Under the pieces are notes generated by a model that had not been told where the DNA came from, searched no databases, and saw only the letters and a list, made by a program, of their open reading frames with translations. The translations under genes were made by a program, and so were the position numbers. 43,492 nt of DNA from Clostridium senegalense JC122 (GTDB lineage Bacteria; Bacillota; Clostridia; Clostridiales; Clostridiaceae): the NCBI RefSeq assembly GCF_000285575.1, contig NZ_HE611053.1, positions 181,737 through 225,228 on the forward strand. Direction: 5' to 3'. This document shows positions 1-9,623 of the stretch, piece after piece. Numbering within the stretch: the first letter of the stretch is position 1; every line of letters begins with the position of its first letter.

Positions 1-139
1 CTGATCAGCAAGTTGTTTTCTTTTATGCATAGATGATCTAATTTAATCATGTATACAACGTTTTATGAAACTTAAAATGTTTTATATAGTATATAATTTA
101 TATGGGAGATATAAATTAGACTATTAATGAGATTTAATT

Positions 140-189
140 ATAGCTTATTAAAATATTATTATATAACTTAAATAAGCTATGTTTTTATT
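140..189 (+). terminator. Possible rightward terminator or 5'-end hairpin
   Basis: A perfect 10-bp inverted repeat, ATAGCTTATT (140-149) and AATAAGCTAT (171-180), is followed by GTTTTTATT. Read rightward it could end a gene lying left of the window. Read leftward it would form the 5' end of the transcript from the promoter at 187-215. The 21-base loop is long for a terminator, so the call is tentative. The rest of 1-312 holds only the two promoters listed separately. Confidence 0.35.
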
Positions 190-215
190 ATAAAATAAAG
201 GATAATAATTGTCAA
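187..215 (-). promoter_or_regulatory. Leftward sigma-A promoter resembling the rubrerythrin promoters
   Basis: On the minus strand there is a perfect TTGACA (210-215), a 17-base spacer and TATAAT (187-192). The -35 context (TTGTTGACAATTA) is the same as at the second rubrerythrin promoter near 9790 and close to the first near 5480. The operator-like palindrome upstream of those two is not preserved here. It would drive a gene mostly left of the window. The only start candidate is an ATG at 48-50 without a visible ribosome binding site, so I do not annotate that reading frame. Confidence 0.55.
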
Positions 216-244
216 CAAATATATAATATTGATACTCGAAAAAA

Positions 245-273
245 TTTACACTAACATAAGTTCATTATATAAT
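245..273 (+). promoter_or_regulatory. Promoter of the BceR-like two-component operon
   Basis: TTTACA (245-250), a 17-base spacer and TATAAT (268-273) make a near-consensus vegetative promoter about 40 bases upstream of the response regulator start. AAAGGAG follows at 296-302, spaced properly for the ATG at 313. Confidence 0.6.
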
Positions 274-312
274 TAAACTAAGAGTTTACAAAATAAAGGA
301 GTAATAGAATAT

Positions 313-986
313 ATGTTAGATATTTTGTTAATTGAAGATGATAGTGTATTATGCAAAGAATTAAAAATGTTTCTAGAAAAATGGGGGTATAATGTAGGAG
401 ATATTAAAGAGTTTGAAAATATTTTACAAGAGTTTGTTAATATGAATCCTAAACTTATAATTATGGATATTAATTTACCTTTTTATGATGGCTTTTATTG
501 GTGTAAAAAATAAGAGATATATCTAAAGTTCCTATAATATTTCTATCATCTAGAGATTCTAATATGGATTTAATGATGGGGATAAATAATGGTGGTGATG
601 ATTATATACAAAAACCTTTTTCAACGGATGTTTTAATATCTAAAATACATGCAGTTATGAGAAGAAGTTATGATTATGGCAATATAGGTAACAATATTAT
701 ATGTTGTGGAGAAATTTATTTAGATGTGGAAAAAGGACAACTTATATATAAGGATAATAAACTTGATTTAACTAAAAATGAGATTAAAATACTAGCTGTT
801 CTTATGAAAAATAAAGGGAAAATTGTACCTAGAAATAAACTTATGATTACTTTATGGGAAGATGATGAGTTTGTAAATGATAATGCTTTAACTGTAAACA
901 TTAACAGAATAAGAAATAGGTTCAAAGAAATAGGTATAGAAGATTTTATAAAAACTAAGAAAGGTATAGGATATATAATTCAGTGA
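313..986 (+). pseudogene. BceR-like response regulator (OmpR family), one frameshift as read
   Basis: DNA-binding response regulator of the type that senses cell-wall-active peptides with a BceS-like kinase. The receiver domain has the acidic pair in LLIEDD, the phospho-acceptor Asp in IIMDINLP and the conserved Lys in YIQKPFS. The C-terminal half is an OmpR/PhoB winged helix ending in KTKKGIGYII. The frame breaks at the A6 run 505-510: read with seven A's, the receiver domain continues without loss (CKK then IRDISKVPIIFLSS) and gives about 224 residues, normal for the family. I infer a homopolymer error rather than a dead gene. The stop overlaps the kinase start, so the two genes are translationally coupled. 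Confidence 0.8.
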
Positions 987-2008
987 ATATAAAAGTATTT
1001 TTAAAAGAAAATTATCATGAACTAGTATTATCAATTCTTATGATAATTATTGTAAATGTATATTTAATATGTGAAGGAACTTTTTTAAAAGAGATTTTTT
1101 GATATTATTTATTTAAATTTTCTTATAATTATTATATATTTCATCTACTTGTATCTTCAATATACAAGATGGAAAGATAAATTTTTAAAAATATATATAA
1201 AACTATTAAAAAACGAAAAAATATATGTGGATTTAATAGAAAATAACAATTTTTATGATAGATTAATTAAAAAATTATAATAAATAAGGAAAATGAGGCA
1301 ACTTTAGAATATGAATTGTTAATGGAAAAGTTGGTAGAAATAGATGAATACATTTGTAGGTCTGTACATGAACTTAAAATACCCATAGCTACTTTAAATA
1401 TGATGGTTGATAGAGTTGAAGATTTAAAAGTTGGTAATGAACTTAAGAGTGAAGTGGAAAAAGTTAGGCTTTTAACAAATTCAATGTTGTATGGTAGTAG
1501 GTCTACCTGTCTTTTTGAAGACTTATTTATAAAAGAAGAAAATTTAGATAAGTTAATAAAGAAATCTATAAAAAACAATTCATTCTTTCTTATAGAAAAT
1601 AATATTAATGTAGATTTAAAAAATTTAAACTATATAATAAACACAGATAGTAAGTGGATATGTTATGTTTTAGATCAAATTATAAGCAATAGCATAAAGT
1701 ATTCAAAGGCTAATAGTACTATAGAATTTTATGCTATAGAAACTGAAAAAATGGTAATTTTACATATTAAGGACAATGGTATTGGGATAGAAAAACAAGA
1801 TTTACAAAGAATTTTTAATAAAGGATTTACTGGATGCAATGGAAGAAATAAATTATATAAGTCTACAGGTATGGGTCTTTATTTTTCTAAAAAAGTGTTG
1901 AATAGTTTAGGACATGATATACAGGTAGATTCTATAAAAAATGAATATTGTGATTTTAAAATTTACTTTCCAAAAATATCAGATTATCTTAATGTTACAA
2001 AAAAGTAA
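983..2008 (+). pseudogene. BceS-like sensor histidine kinase, frameshifted as read
   Basis: Intramembrane-sensing kinase partner of the regulator just upstream. It starts at GTG 983, overlapping the regulator stop. The N-terminus has two membrane segments with almost no extracellular loop. Then come an H-box (SVHELKIPIATL, His followed by Glu), an N-box (IISNSIKYS) and G-boxes (DNGIGI, STGMGLYFSKK). As read the frame fails at T6 runs 1081-1086 and 1095-1100 and at the A6 run 1269-1274. Adding one base to each run restores a single protein of about 342 residues, the normal BceS length. From about 1274 to the stop the frame is clean and holds the whole catalytic core. Likely consensus errors; true inactivation is the alternative. 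Confidence 0.75.
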
Positions 2009-2034
2009 TATTAACTTATGAAAAGTAATGTTAA
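1989..2034 (+). promoter_or_regulatory. Candidate response-regulator binding site upstream of bceAB-like genes
   Basis: TTAATGTTAC (1989-1998), six A's and GTAATATTAA (2005-2014) form an inverted repeat with one mismatch. A further half-site, GTAATGTTAA (2025-2034), lies exactly 20 bp (two helical turns) after the second. The site straddles the kinase stop codon and precedes the transporter genes, where BceR-type regulators act in known systems. Assignment to this regulator is inference. Confidence 0.4.
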
Positions 2035-2122
2035 GAGAGAGAACTCAGAGGAGAAAAGCGTTAACATATTATTAGAGAGTATGTTTAATTAATATACTTA
2101 AGATAATTTTGGAGGTATAAAT

Positions 2123-2875
2123 ATGGATGAAATATTACAAGTGAAAAATGTAAGCAAAGAATATGGTATTAGAGGGTTTAGAACAAAAGTTTTAGAAAAT
2201 ATTAATTTAAATGTTAAAAAAGGAGATTTTATTGCAATAATGGGTCCTTCTGGTGCAGGAAAAACAACTCTTTTAAATCTCATGTCAACTTTGGATAATC
2301 CAAGTAAAGGGGAAATAGTATTAGATGGTATAAAAATAACAAAAACAAAAAATAAAGATTTATCAAAAATAAGACGAGATAAGATAGGTTTTATATTTCA
2401 AGATTATAATCTTCTTGATAATATGAGCTTAATGGATAATATAGCACTGCCTTTAGCTTTAGAAAGGGTTAATTCTTTAGAGATAGAAAAAAGGGTTTTA
2501 AAAATGGCTTCTATATTTGGTATTGAAGATCATTTAAAAAAATATCCTTGTGAACTTTCAGGAGGTCAAAAACAAAGGGGGTCAGCAGCTAGAGCATTAA
2601 TTAAAAATCCATCAGTAGTATTTGCTGATGAACCTACAGGTGCATTAGATTCTAGAGCTTCATCAGATTTATTACAATGTTTAAGTGAAATAAATACTAA
2701 AGAAAAATCAACTATTATAATGGTAACCCATGATCCATTAACTGCAAGTTATGCAAAAGAAATATATATGCTTAATGATGGAAAAGTAAGTTGTAGGTTA
2801 AGTAGTGATGGAAATAGAAAAAACTTCTATGGAAAAATAATAGATATGTTAGCATCTGTAGGAGGACAAGTATAA
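2123..2875 (+). CDS. BceA-like antimicrobial peptide ABC transporter ATPase
   Basis: 250-residue cytoplasmic ATPase of the BceAB/MacB class that pairs with the ten-helix permease encoded next. It has Walker A GPSGAGKTT (about residues 41-49), Q-loop in FIFQDYNLL, signature LSGGQKQR, Walker B VVFADEPTGALD and H-loop VTHD. The residues after the signature read GSAARAL, where family members usually have VAAARAL, a minor variation. GGAGG at 2111-2115 fits the ATG. The stop and the permease start share one base (TAATG), so the pair is coupled. With the upstream two-component genes this forms a peptide-sensing and detoxification module for bacitracin-like or host cationic peptides. The substrate cannot be read from sequence. 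Confidence 0.9.
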   Translation: MDEILQVKNVSKEYGIRGFRTKVLENINLNVKKGDFIAIMGPSGAGKTTLLNLMSTLDNPSKGEIVLDGIKITKTKNKDLSKIRRDKIGFIFQDYNLLDNMSLMDNIALPLALERVNSLEIEKRVLKMASIFGIEDHLKKYPCELSGGQKQRGSAARALIKNPSVVFADEPTGALDSRASSDLLQCLSEINTKEKSTIIMVTHDPLTASYAKEIYMLNDGKVSCRLSSDGNRKNFYGKIIDMLASVGGQV

Positions 2876-4767
2876 TGGGGATATTTGCTATAGCTTTTAG
2901 TAATTTTAAAAATAATTTAAAAGTATATACCATGTATTTCATATCTATGGTTTTTTCTATGATTATTTTGTTTAATTTTGAAAATTTAATATATGGTGAC
3001 CTTATAAAAAAATTGGATGATATGAATGCGGAATATTGTAGTGGAATAATAAGAGTAATAACTATAATTTTAATAATTTTTATGTGTTTTTATATTTGGT
3101 ATTCAAGTAATACTTTCTTAATAAAAAGAAAAAAGGAAATTGGAATATATGTATTTATGGGGTTAGATTTACCAACTATAGGGAAAATGTATTTTCTAGA
3201 AAATATATTAATAGGTATATTTTCAGCTTTCATTGGAAGTGGAATGGGTATAATTTTTTCAAAGCTTTTTCAAACCATAATTTTAAAAATTTCAGACTAT
3301 AATATAAAAAGTTCTTTTGAAATTAATCTTAAAGCTCTTATTATTAGTATTTTGATATTTATTATTATATTTTCTATAGTTACAGTGATGGGATTTGTTA
3401 ATATTAGCATGAGTAAAATTGTAGATTTATTAAAAGCAACTAAAAAACAAGATGTTATACCGAAAATAAGTATTTTATCTTATATATTAGGGATTATATA
3501 TATAAGTATCATAGGTATGGGATATTATTTATCAACTAAGGATATGTCACAAAATATATTCTATATGGTTATAAGTTTGATTTTAATTATAATTGGAACT
3601 TATGGATTTTTTAAAACTTTTGTAGTAGTATTTTTAAATTTTTTAATAAAGCGAAAATCTGTATTATATAATGGTGAAAATATAATAACAATAAATAATA
3701 TAAGCTATAGATTAAGAAAAAATTATAAAGTATATGCTATAGTAACTATAATATTAGCGTCAACGATTATATCATTAGCTACAGCAGTTTCTATGAAATT
3801 AACCTATAAATCCGTAGAAGATAAATCCAATGTATATACTTTTTCATTTATATCTCAAAACAATATAAATGAAAATATAATAATAGATATGATAGAAAAT
3901 AAAAACATAGACTATGATTTAACAGCTAATATGGTTCATATAGATAAAGGAGTAAGTAGTAATGATAGTTCTATTGGTAATGATGCTGTTATTGTTAAAT
4001 ATGATGAGGCTATAAAAATATTAAAAAAAGCAAAAGAAGAAACATTAGTTGAAGAACTTAAAGAAAATAATCTTAAAAATAATGAGTTTATAAAAATACA
4101 GAGAAATATACTTGGGTCAATCAAAAAATATGAAGATAATAAAATTAATATAGACAATAAAGAATATAATATTATAAAAACTTTTAATTGTAAGTTTGTA
4201 AGTTTAGATGTAATATTTTTTATAGTTGGTAATGAACAGTATGATGTATTAAAAGAAAAGGGAACTAACGTTAATTTTTATGGAGCAAAACTTAAAGATG
4301 AATCAAATGCAGAAGTTTTATATAGTAAATTAATTTCTAATATAGATAAAACTACAATAGGTTATACTTATTTAAAAACTATGAAAAGTTTAAGATGGTT
4401 AAATTTTGTTTATGGAATAGGTGGATTACTTTTTTTAGTATTTATTTTAGCAACAGGAAGTATATTATATATGAAAGTATATAATGATGCTACTGAAGAT
4501 AAGGAAAAGTATGATATATTGCTTAAAATAGGTACAGAGAAAAAGCTTATAAAAAAAGCTATATCAAAGGAAGTTATTATAACATATACTATGCCTTTAA
4601 TATTAGCTTCAATTCATAGCTATTTTGCAATAAAAATGTTAAGTAAAATGTTAAAACAAATAAATCTTACTGATATTTATATAATAAGTATAGTAATATC
4701 GACTATATTATTTTCATTATTATGTACTTTATCTATAAAATCATTTAAAAAAATAATTAATATATAA
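2875..4767 (+). CDS. BceB-like ABC permease (FtsX domains)
   Basis: 630-residue membrane protein with the BceB plan. It has about seven hydrophobic helices up to residue 310. A large hydrophilic extracellular domain spans about 315-515; this loop recognises the peptide or its lipid target in characterised homologues. Three helices follow at the C-terminus. The RKKEIGIYVFMGL stretch after helix 2 is the typical FtsX-type cytoplasmic coupling segment. The length matches the family, and the frame is intact despite A7 runs inside it. It is coupled to the ATPase upstream and closed by a bidirectional terminator. Confidence 0.88.
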   Translation: MGIFAIAFSNFKNNLKVYTMYFISMVFSMIILFNFENLIYGDLIKKLDDMNAEYCSGIIRVITIILIIFMCFYIWYSSNTFLIKRKKEIGIYVFMGLDLPTIGKMYFLENILIGIFSAFIGSGMGIIFSKLFQTIILKISDYNIKSSFEINLKALIISILIFIIIFSIVTVMGFVNISMSKIVDLLKATKKQDVIPKISILSYILGIIYISIIGMGYYLSTKDMSQNIFYMVISLILIIIGTYGFFKTFVVVFLNFLIKRKSVLYNGENIITINNISYRLRKNYKVYAIVTIILASTIISLATAVSMKLTYKSVEDKSNVYTFSFISQNNINENIIIDMIENKNIDYDLTANMVHIDKGVSSNDSSIGNDAVIVKYDEAIKILKKAKEETLVEELKENNLKNNEFIKIQRNILGSIKKYEDNKINIDNKEYNIIKTFNCKFVSLDVIFFIVGNEQYDVLKEKGTNVNFYGAKLKDESNAEVLYSKLISNIDKTTIGYTYLKTMKSLRWLNFVYGIGGLLFLVFILATGSILYMKVYNDATEDKEKYDILLKIGTEKKLIKKAISKEVIITYTMPLILASIHSYFAIKMLSKMLKQINLTDIYIISIVISTILFSLLCTLSIKSFKKIINI

Positions 4768-4770
4768 ACT

Positions 4771-4809
4771 AAAAAGTTGCATATCTATTTTTAGATAAGC
4801 AACTTTTTT
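4771..4809. terminator. Bidirectional terminator between bceB-like gene and rubrerythrin 1
   Basis: A stem of about 17 bp (AAAAAGTTGC and GCAACTTTTT outer arms, TATCTA and TAGATA inner arms, one A-A mismatch, T4 loop) has T-rich tails on both strands. It ends the rightward transporter and the leftward rubrerythrin transcripts. Confidence 0.85.
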
Positions 4810-4816
4810 AAAAGAA

Positions 4817-5362
4817 TTATTTGTTAAAATATCTATTTAGTAAGCCATTAAAAGCAGCGCCATGTCTAGCTTCATCTTTACACATTTCATGAACAGTATC
4901 ATGTATTGCATCTAAGTTTAATTTTTTAGCAAGAGTAGCTAAATCTTTTTTGCCTTGACAAGCACCGTGTTCAGCATCAACTCTAGCTTGTAAATTAGTT
5001 TTAGTATCGGCTACAACAACTTCACCTAAAATTTCTGCAAATTTAGCAGCGTGCTCAGCTTCTTCAAATGCGATTCGTCTATAAGCTTCAGCAACTTCAG
5101 GATAACCTTCTCTATCAGCTTGACGGCTCATAGCAAGATACATTCCAACTTCAGTACATTCACCTATAAAGTTAGCTCTTAAACCTTCTACAACCTCAGG
5201 ATCTATATCTTTAGCAATTCCAATTCTATGCTCATCAGCGAAAGATAAACTATCGCTTTTTTCTACAAATTTATCAGCACCTACTCCACAAACAGGGCAA
5301 ACCTCTGGTGCGCTATCTCCCTCATGAATATATCCACATACTGTACAAACAAATTTTTTCAT
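4817..5362 (-). CDS. rbr: Reverse rubrerythrin, copy 1
   Basis: 181-residue non-heme iron protein that reduces peroxide (and oxygen in clostridia) using electrons from an NADH:rubredoxin reductase path. The rubredoxin module comes first (Cys6, Cys9, Cys22, Cys25 in CTVCGY and CPVCG). The four-helix diiron domain follows, with Glu/His ligands visible in [22 protein letters not shown] and DEARHG. This order is the reverse of classical rubrerythrin and matches the clostridial Rbr3/Hsp21 type. The start is MKKF because AGGAGG lies nine bases ahead of it; the in-frame ATG nearer the Shine-Dalgarno is too close. It differs from copy 2 by only six residues. Confidence 0.93.
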   Translation of the reverse strand: MKKFVCTVCGYIHEGDSAPEVCPVCGVGADKFVEKSDSLSFADEHRIGIAKDIDPEVVEGLRANFIGECTEVGMYLAMSRQADREGYPEVAEAYRRIAFEEAEHAAKFAEILGEVVVADTKTNLQARVDAEHGACQGKKDLATLAKKLNLDAIHDTVHEMCKDEARHGAAFNGLLNRYFNK

Positions 5363-5451
5363 AAATAACATCCTCCTAAATTTTAACAATAATATTAATA
5401 AAATTTTTATTTATATATTTTAATATTTTTAATGTCCTTCTCTATATTTTT

Positions 5452-5501
5452 ATTATACAATATAGAATAACAATTGTCAACGGATAATTATTATTAATTA
5501 T
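5452..5501 (-). promoter_or_regulatory. Rubrerythrin 1 promoter with upstream palindrome
   Basis: Minus-strand TTGACA (5475-5480), 17-base spacer, TATAAT (5452-5457). Three bases upstream of the -35 box lies ATAATTATTATTAATTAT (5484-5501), a perfect 7-4-7 palindrome. The same 18 bases sit at the same place before rubrerythrin copy 2. Clostridial Rbr3 genes are PerR-controlled in C. acetobutylicum, so a PerR/Fur-family operator is plausible but inferred. The leader is about 85 bases. Confidence 0.7.
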
Positions 5502-5593
5502 AAAATAAATATAAAGTTTATTTTATATATGTATAATGATATAATTAAGTATATAAAATTTAGAATATTTAGAAAATATTTAGGAGGACCTTT

Positions 5594-7101
5594 ATGAAGA
5601 AATACTATGAAAAACAATTAAATGAAATTGAAAGTATAGTTGAAAAAGTTAATTATTTTAGTTATATTAGTGGATTAGCTTACTGGGATATGGCTGTTAA
5701 TATGCCAAAAGAAGCAGGAAAATCTAGAGGAGAGACTTTAGGATTTTTATCATCAGAATTGTACAAGTTAATTACTAATGATAGAACTTATAATTTATTA
5801 TGTGAACTTGAAGATATTTCTGATTTAACTTTAGAAGAGGCAGCAATGATTAAAAATTTGAAAGAAGAAAGCGATAAAACTAAAAAATACCAGAAGATAT
5901 CTATAAAAATTTTTCCATAGATGCAGCTAAATCAGGAATGGCATGGGAAGAAGCAAAGTCTAAAAATGATTTTTCAATTTTTATGCCACATCTTGAAAAA
6001 ATGGTTGATTATAAAAGGAAATTTGCAAATTTCTATGGTTATGAAAAACATCCATATGATGCATTATTAAATGAATATGAGATGGGCATGACTGTTGAAA
6101 AATTAGATAAAGTATTTGCATCTTTAAGAGATGAAATAGTAAATATTTTATCAAAGGTTAGAGAGTCTAAAGTTAGTATAGATGAAAATATATTAGAAGG
6201 AAAATTTAGCATAGAAAAACAAAAAGAACTTGAGAAATATGTGTTAGATTTAATTGGATATGATTATAAGCATAGAGGTAGAATAGATAGTTCAGAACAT
6301 CCATTTACAACTAATTTTGGAAACAAAGATGTAAGAATAACTAACCATTATCATGAAAATAATTTTTATAGTGCAATGTACAGTGCTATACATGAAGGTG
6401 GACATGCTATTTATGAACAACAAATTAATGATGATTTAGAAAAGTATGGACTTCAAAGTGGAGTATCAATGGGGATACATGAATCTCAATCAAGATTTTA
6501 TGAAAATATTATAGGAAAAAGTAAGTCATTTTTAAAGTTAGTTTATCCAAAAGTCCAAGAAATTTTTGAAGAATTTAGAAGTGTACCTTTTAAAAATTTT
6601 TATAAAGTATTTAATATAGCTTGTCCGTCATTAATAAGAACAGAAGCAGATGAATTAACTTATAGCCTTCATGTAATTATAAGATATGAAATAGAGAAAG
6701 AGCTTATAAAAGGGGAGATTGAGGTTAAAGATTTAAAAGAGATTTGGAATAACAAATATGAAGAATATTTAGGTGTTAGACCACAAAACGATAGTGAAGG
6801 GATACTTCAAGATATGCACTGGTCTGATGGTGGATTTGGATACTTCCCAAGTTATGCTTTAGGTAATATTTATGGTGCACAATTTTTAAATTCTGCATTA
6901 AAAGATATGCCAAATCTTTATAGTGAAATAGAAAAAGGAAATTTAAATGACATAAAGGTATGGTTAAAAGAAAATATACATCAATATGGCAAGCTTTATG
7001 AGCCTGCAGAGTTGCTTAAAAAAGTAACTGGTGAAGAATTAGATAGTAAATACTTTGTAGAATATTTAAGAAATAAATTCAAAGATGTATATGAATTTTA
7101 A
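5594..7101 (+). pseudogene. M32 metallocarboxypeptidase (Taq carboxypeptidase type), one frameshift as read
   Basis: Cytosolic zinc carboxypeptidase that trims C-terminal residues from peptides. The zinc site HEGGH (about residues 266-270) is followed by the diagnostic GIHESQSRFYEN, whose Glu is the third ligand. The first 100 residues (YISGLAYWDMAVNMP) match the family's N-terminal helices. The frame breaks in the A6 run 5882-5887. With seven A's the protein continues KKIPEDIYKNFSIDAA into the second half and totals about 502 residues, normal for M32. AGGAGG is at 5582-5587. I read this as a sequencing contraction. The intact second frame (from 5938) contains all catalytic residues. Confidence 0.82.
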
Positions 7102-7124
7102 TTAATTTTTAATATTAATCTCAA

Positions 7125-7147
7125 TTTTCCCAAGTCAATTGGGGGAA
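7125..7147 (+). promoter_or_regulatory. Hairpin covering the exporter's probable Shine-Dalgarno
   Basis: TTTTCCCAA (7125-7133) can pair with TTGGGGGAA (7139-7147) through a five-base loop, with two G-U pairs. The right arm is the only G-rich ribosome binding site before the ABC exporter, five bases ahead of an ATG at 7151. It could damp translation or simply be coincidence. Confidence 0.3.
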
Positions 7148-7185
7148 TATATGAAAAATAAAAAACAAAAAATAATTATTTAAAT

Positions 7186-8895
7186 ATGTTAAAACTTTGT
7201 AGTGAATTTAAAATTAGAGCAATATTTTTATCAATAGCATTAATCGGAACTAGTTTTTTATCATCTTATCCTATTAAGTATATAGAAAAAATTATTAATA
7301 TTTGTAGTAGTAGTAAAAGTGGTAATATGGAAGTGTTTATAAAAGGTGGTTTAATATATCTTATACTTCAGATTTTAAATGTTATATTTAGAGCTTTATT
7401 TGAATATCTCAATGCAGATTTAGAATCAAAATTAGGGCATAAAATAAGGATAATATTATTTGAAAAGCTTGAAAAAATGCCTTTTAAGTTTTATGAAAGT
7501 AATAATAAAAGTGAAATTATAATGCGGTTAGTACAAGATAGTAGCGTAACTGTTGATGGTATTTTACAACCACTAACTTTTATTATAAAAAACATTCTTA
7601 CCTTTACTTTAGGGTTTATTTATATGTATTCAATAGATAAGACTTTAACCTTAATTATGATTCCAATAGGCCTTATTATTTCAATATTTGTTTTAAAAAC
7701 TGGCCCTAAGATATCAAAACTTTCTTATGATGAAAGAGAATCAAATTCTAAACTTTGGAATGGATTTTCAGAGGCTTTAAATGGAATAAGAGAAATAAAA
7801 GTTAACTGTCAAGAGAAAAGAATACTAAAGGATGTAGAAAGAAGCAGTGATAATACAAGAAAAGTTATAATGAACTTGAAAAAGTATACTATAAAGGTTG
7901 GAAATATAAATAGTGCTATAGTTATGACTATTATTGCTCTTATTATGATTTTAGGTGGATACAAAGTTATACAGGGGACTCTATCTATAGGTGGGCTTAC
8001 AGCTATTATGATGTACAATGGATTACTTATAGATCCAATTGTTGACTTCTTTAATCTTTTTCAACAAATGCAAAAGGTTTTTGTAAGTTGTGATAAGATA
8101 TTTTTAGTTTTAAATCATAGTGAAGAACCAATAAATTTTAAAACTTTAAAAGATAGTTTTAATGAGAATATAAAAATTGATAGATTATACTTTAAATATA
8201 TAAATGATGATAGTGGATTTTGTAATTTAAACAGTATATCCCTTCAAATTAATAAAGGTGATAAAGTTGCGCTAGTAGGGTATAGTGGTAGTGGAAAAAG
8301 TACTTTGTGCAAAATATTAGTAAAACTTTACGATGATTTTGAAGGAAATGCAAGTATAGATGGAATTTCTTTAAAAGATATAAACAATGAAAATATAAGA
8401 AATATAATAGGAATAGTTTTTCAAGATACGTTCTTATTTTCAGGTACATTAGAGGATAACTTAAAATTTGCAAAACCTAATGTTTCAGAAGAAGAACTTA
8501 AAAATGCGCTTGAGATGTCAGGAGTTAGTTTATTTTTAGAAAATTTACCTAATGGATTAAATACTATAATTGGAGAAAATGGTTTTAACCTTTCTGGTGG
8601 AGAAAAGCAAAGAGTTTCTATATGTAGAACTATTTTAAAAGATCCACAAATAATAATATTAGATGAGAGCACTTCTGCATTAGATGCAATAACTACTTCT
8701 ATAGTTATGAAAAACTTGCTTGAACTGTTTAAATATAAAACTGTAATCTTTACAGCGCATAAGCTTAGTAACATAGCTAATGTATGTAATAAAATTTATG
8801 TGTTTGACAAGGGAAGTATAGTAGAGTATGGAGATCATAATAAGCTTATTAAGAAGGATGGATTATATAAAAAGATGTATAATGCATATGAATAA
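7186..8895 (+). CDS. ABC exporter half-transporter (membrane plus ATPase domain)
   Basis: 569 residues as read. A type I ABC exporter with six hydrophobic helices in the first 310 residues is fused to an ATPase domain. Motifs: Walker A GYSGSGKST, Q-loop VFQDTFLFSG, signature LSGGEKQRVSICR, Walker B IIILDESTSALD, H-loop TAHKLS. Homodimers of such proteins export lipids, peptides or drugs; the substrate is not evident. The ATG at 7186 lacks a ribosome binding site. An ATG at 7151 follows GGGGG, and its frame joins this one if the A6 run 7167-7172 is really A7, giving 581 residues. I think 7151 is the true start. It stands alone between the two rubrerythrin genes. Confidence 0.85.
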   Translation: MLKLCSEFKIRAIFLSIALIGTSFLSSYPIKYIEKIINICSSSKSGNMEVFIKGGLIYLILQILNVIFRALFEYLNADLESKLGHKIRIILFEKLEKMPFKFYESNNKSEIIMRLVQDSSVTVDGILQPLTFIIKNILTFTLGFIYMYSIDKTLTLIMIPIGLIISIFVLKTGPKISKLSYDERESNSKLWNGFSEALNGIREIKVNCQEKRILKDVERSSDNTRKVIMNLKKYTIKVGNINSAIVMTIIALIMILGGYKVIQGTLSIGGLTAIMMYNGLLIDPIVDFFNLFQQMQKVFVSCDKIFLVLNHSEEPINFKTLKDSFNENIKIDRLYFKYINDDSGFCNLNSISLQINKGDKVALVGYSGSGKSTLCKILVKLYDDFEGNASIDGISLKDINNENIRNIIGIVFQDTFLFSGTLEDNLKFAKPNVSEEELKNALEMSGVSLFLENLPNGLNTIIGENGFNLSGGEKQRVSICRTILKDPQIIILDESTSALDAITTSIVMKNLLELFKYKTVIFTAHKLSNIANVCNKIYVFDKGSIVEYGDHNKLIKKDGLYKKMYNAYE

Positions 8896-8926
8896 GTATA
8901 AAACATTATATTGAATATAATTAAGT

Positions 8927-8958
8927 AAAAATGGTATCACAATCATGATACCATTTTT
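8927..8958. terminator. Bidirectional terminator
   Basis: Perfect 13-bp stem AAAAATGGTATCA / TGATACCATTTTT with loop CAATCA. It serves the exporter on the plus strand and rubrerythrin 2 on the minus strand. Confidence 0.9.
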
Positions 8959-8972
8959 AGGTGAGAAATTTA

Positions 8973-9518
8973 TTATTTATTGAAGTATCTATTTAATAAG
9001 CCATTAAAAGCGGCTCCGTGTCTAGCTTCATCTTTACACATTTCATGAACAGTATCATGTATTGCATCTAAATTTAATTTTTTAGCAAGAGTAGCTAAAT
9101 CTTTTTTGCCTTGGCAAGCACCTTGTTCAGCGTCAACTCTAGCTTGTAAATTAGCTTTAGTATCAGCTACAACAACTTCACCTAAAATTTCTGCAAATTT
9201 AGCAGCGTGTTCAGCTTCTTCAAAAGCGATTCGTTTGTAAGCTTCAGCAACTTCAGGGTAACCTTCTCTATCAGCTTGACGGCTCATAGCAATATACATT
9301 CCAATCTCAGTACATTCACCTATAAAGTTAGCTCTTAAACCTTCTACAACCTCAGGATCTATATCTTTAACAATTCCAATTCTATGCTCATCAGCGAAAG
9401 ATAAGCTATCACTTTTTTCTACAAATTTATCAGCACCTACTCCGCAAACAGGACAAACTTCTGGTGCGCTATCTCCCTCATGAATATATCCACATACTGT
9501 ACAAACAAATTTTTTCAT
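8973..9518 (-). CDS. rbr: Reverse rubrerythrin, copy 2
   Basis: 181 residues, 175 identical to copy 1. The six changes (Ala/Val, Val/Ile, Leu/Ile, Arg/Lys, Thr/Ala, His/Gln) spare every metal ligand in both the rubredoxin module (Cys6, 9, 22, 25) and the diiron helices, so both copies should be active peroxide/oxygen reductases. The start is MKKF, preceded by AGGAGG as in copy 1. The coding DNA is also almost the same, pointing to recent duplication or gene conversion. Unlike copy 1 its leader is long (about 240 bases) and contains dispersed repeat A. The two copies lie in the same orientation 3.6 kb apart, so recombination between them would delete the M32 and exporter genes. Confidence 0.93.
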   Translation of the reverse strand: MKKFVCTVCGYIHEGDSAPEVCPVCGVGADKFVEKSDSLSFADEHRIGIVKDIDPEVVEGLRANFIGECTEIGMYIAMSRQADREGYPEVAEAYKRIAFEEAEHAAKFAEILGEVVVADTKANLQARVDAEQGACQGKKDLATLAKKLNLDAIHDTVHEMCKDEARHGAAFNGLLNRYFNK

Positions 9519-9623
9519 AAATAACATCCTCCTTAAAATTACCATACAAAATAGTATAATCAATACCTACACAATATATAACAGTTTTATTATGGAGTTT
9601 CCAATTTATATCTAAAAATTATT

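Noticed and set aside
1-50. Possible minus-strand coding start (ATG at 48-50) running off the left edge
   Set aside because: No ribosome binding site, only 16 codons visible, and no recognisable family; the promoter at 187-215 alone does not support it.
505-510. Programmed ribosomal frameshifting in the response regulator or other broken genes
   Set aside because: The breaks occur in unrelated genes, none has a typical slippery heptamer with downstream structure, and all are fixed by adding one homopolymer base.
4817-9518. The two rubrerythrin genes as ends of a composite transposon
   Set aside because: No transposase, terminal inverted repeats or target duplications are seen; similarity is limited to gene and promoter.
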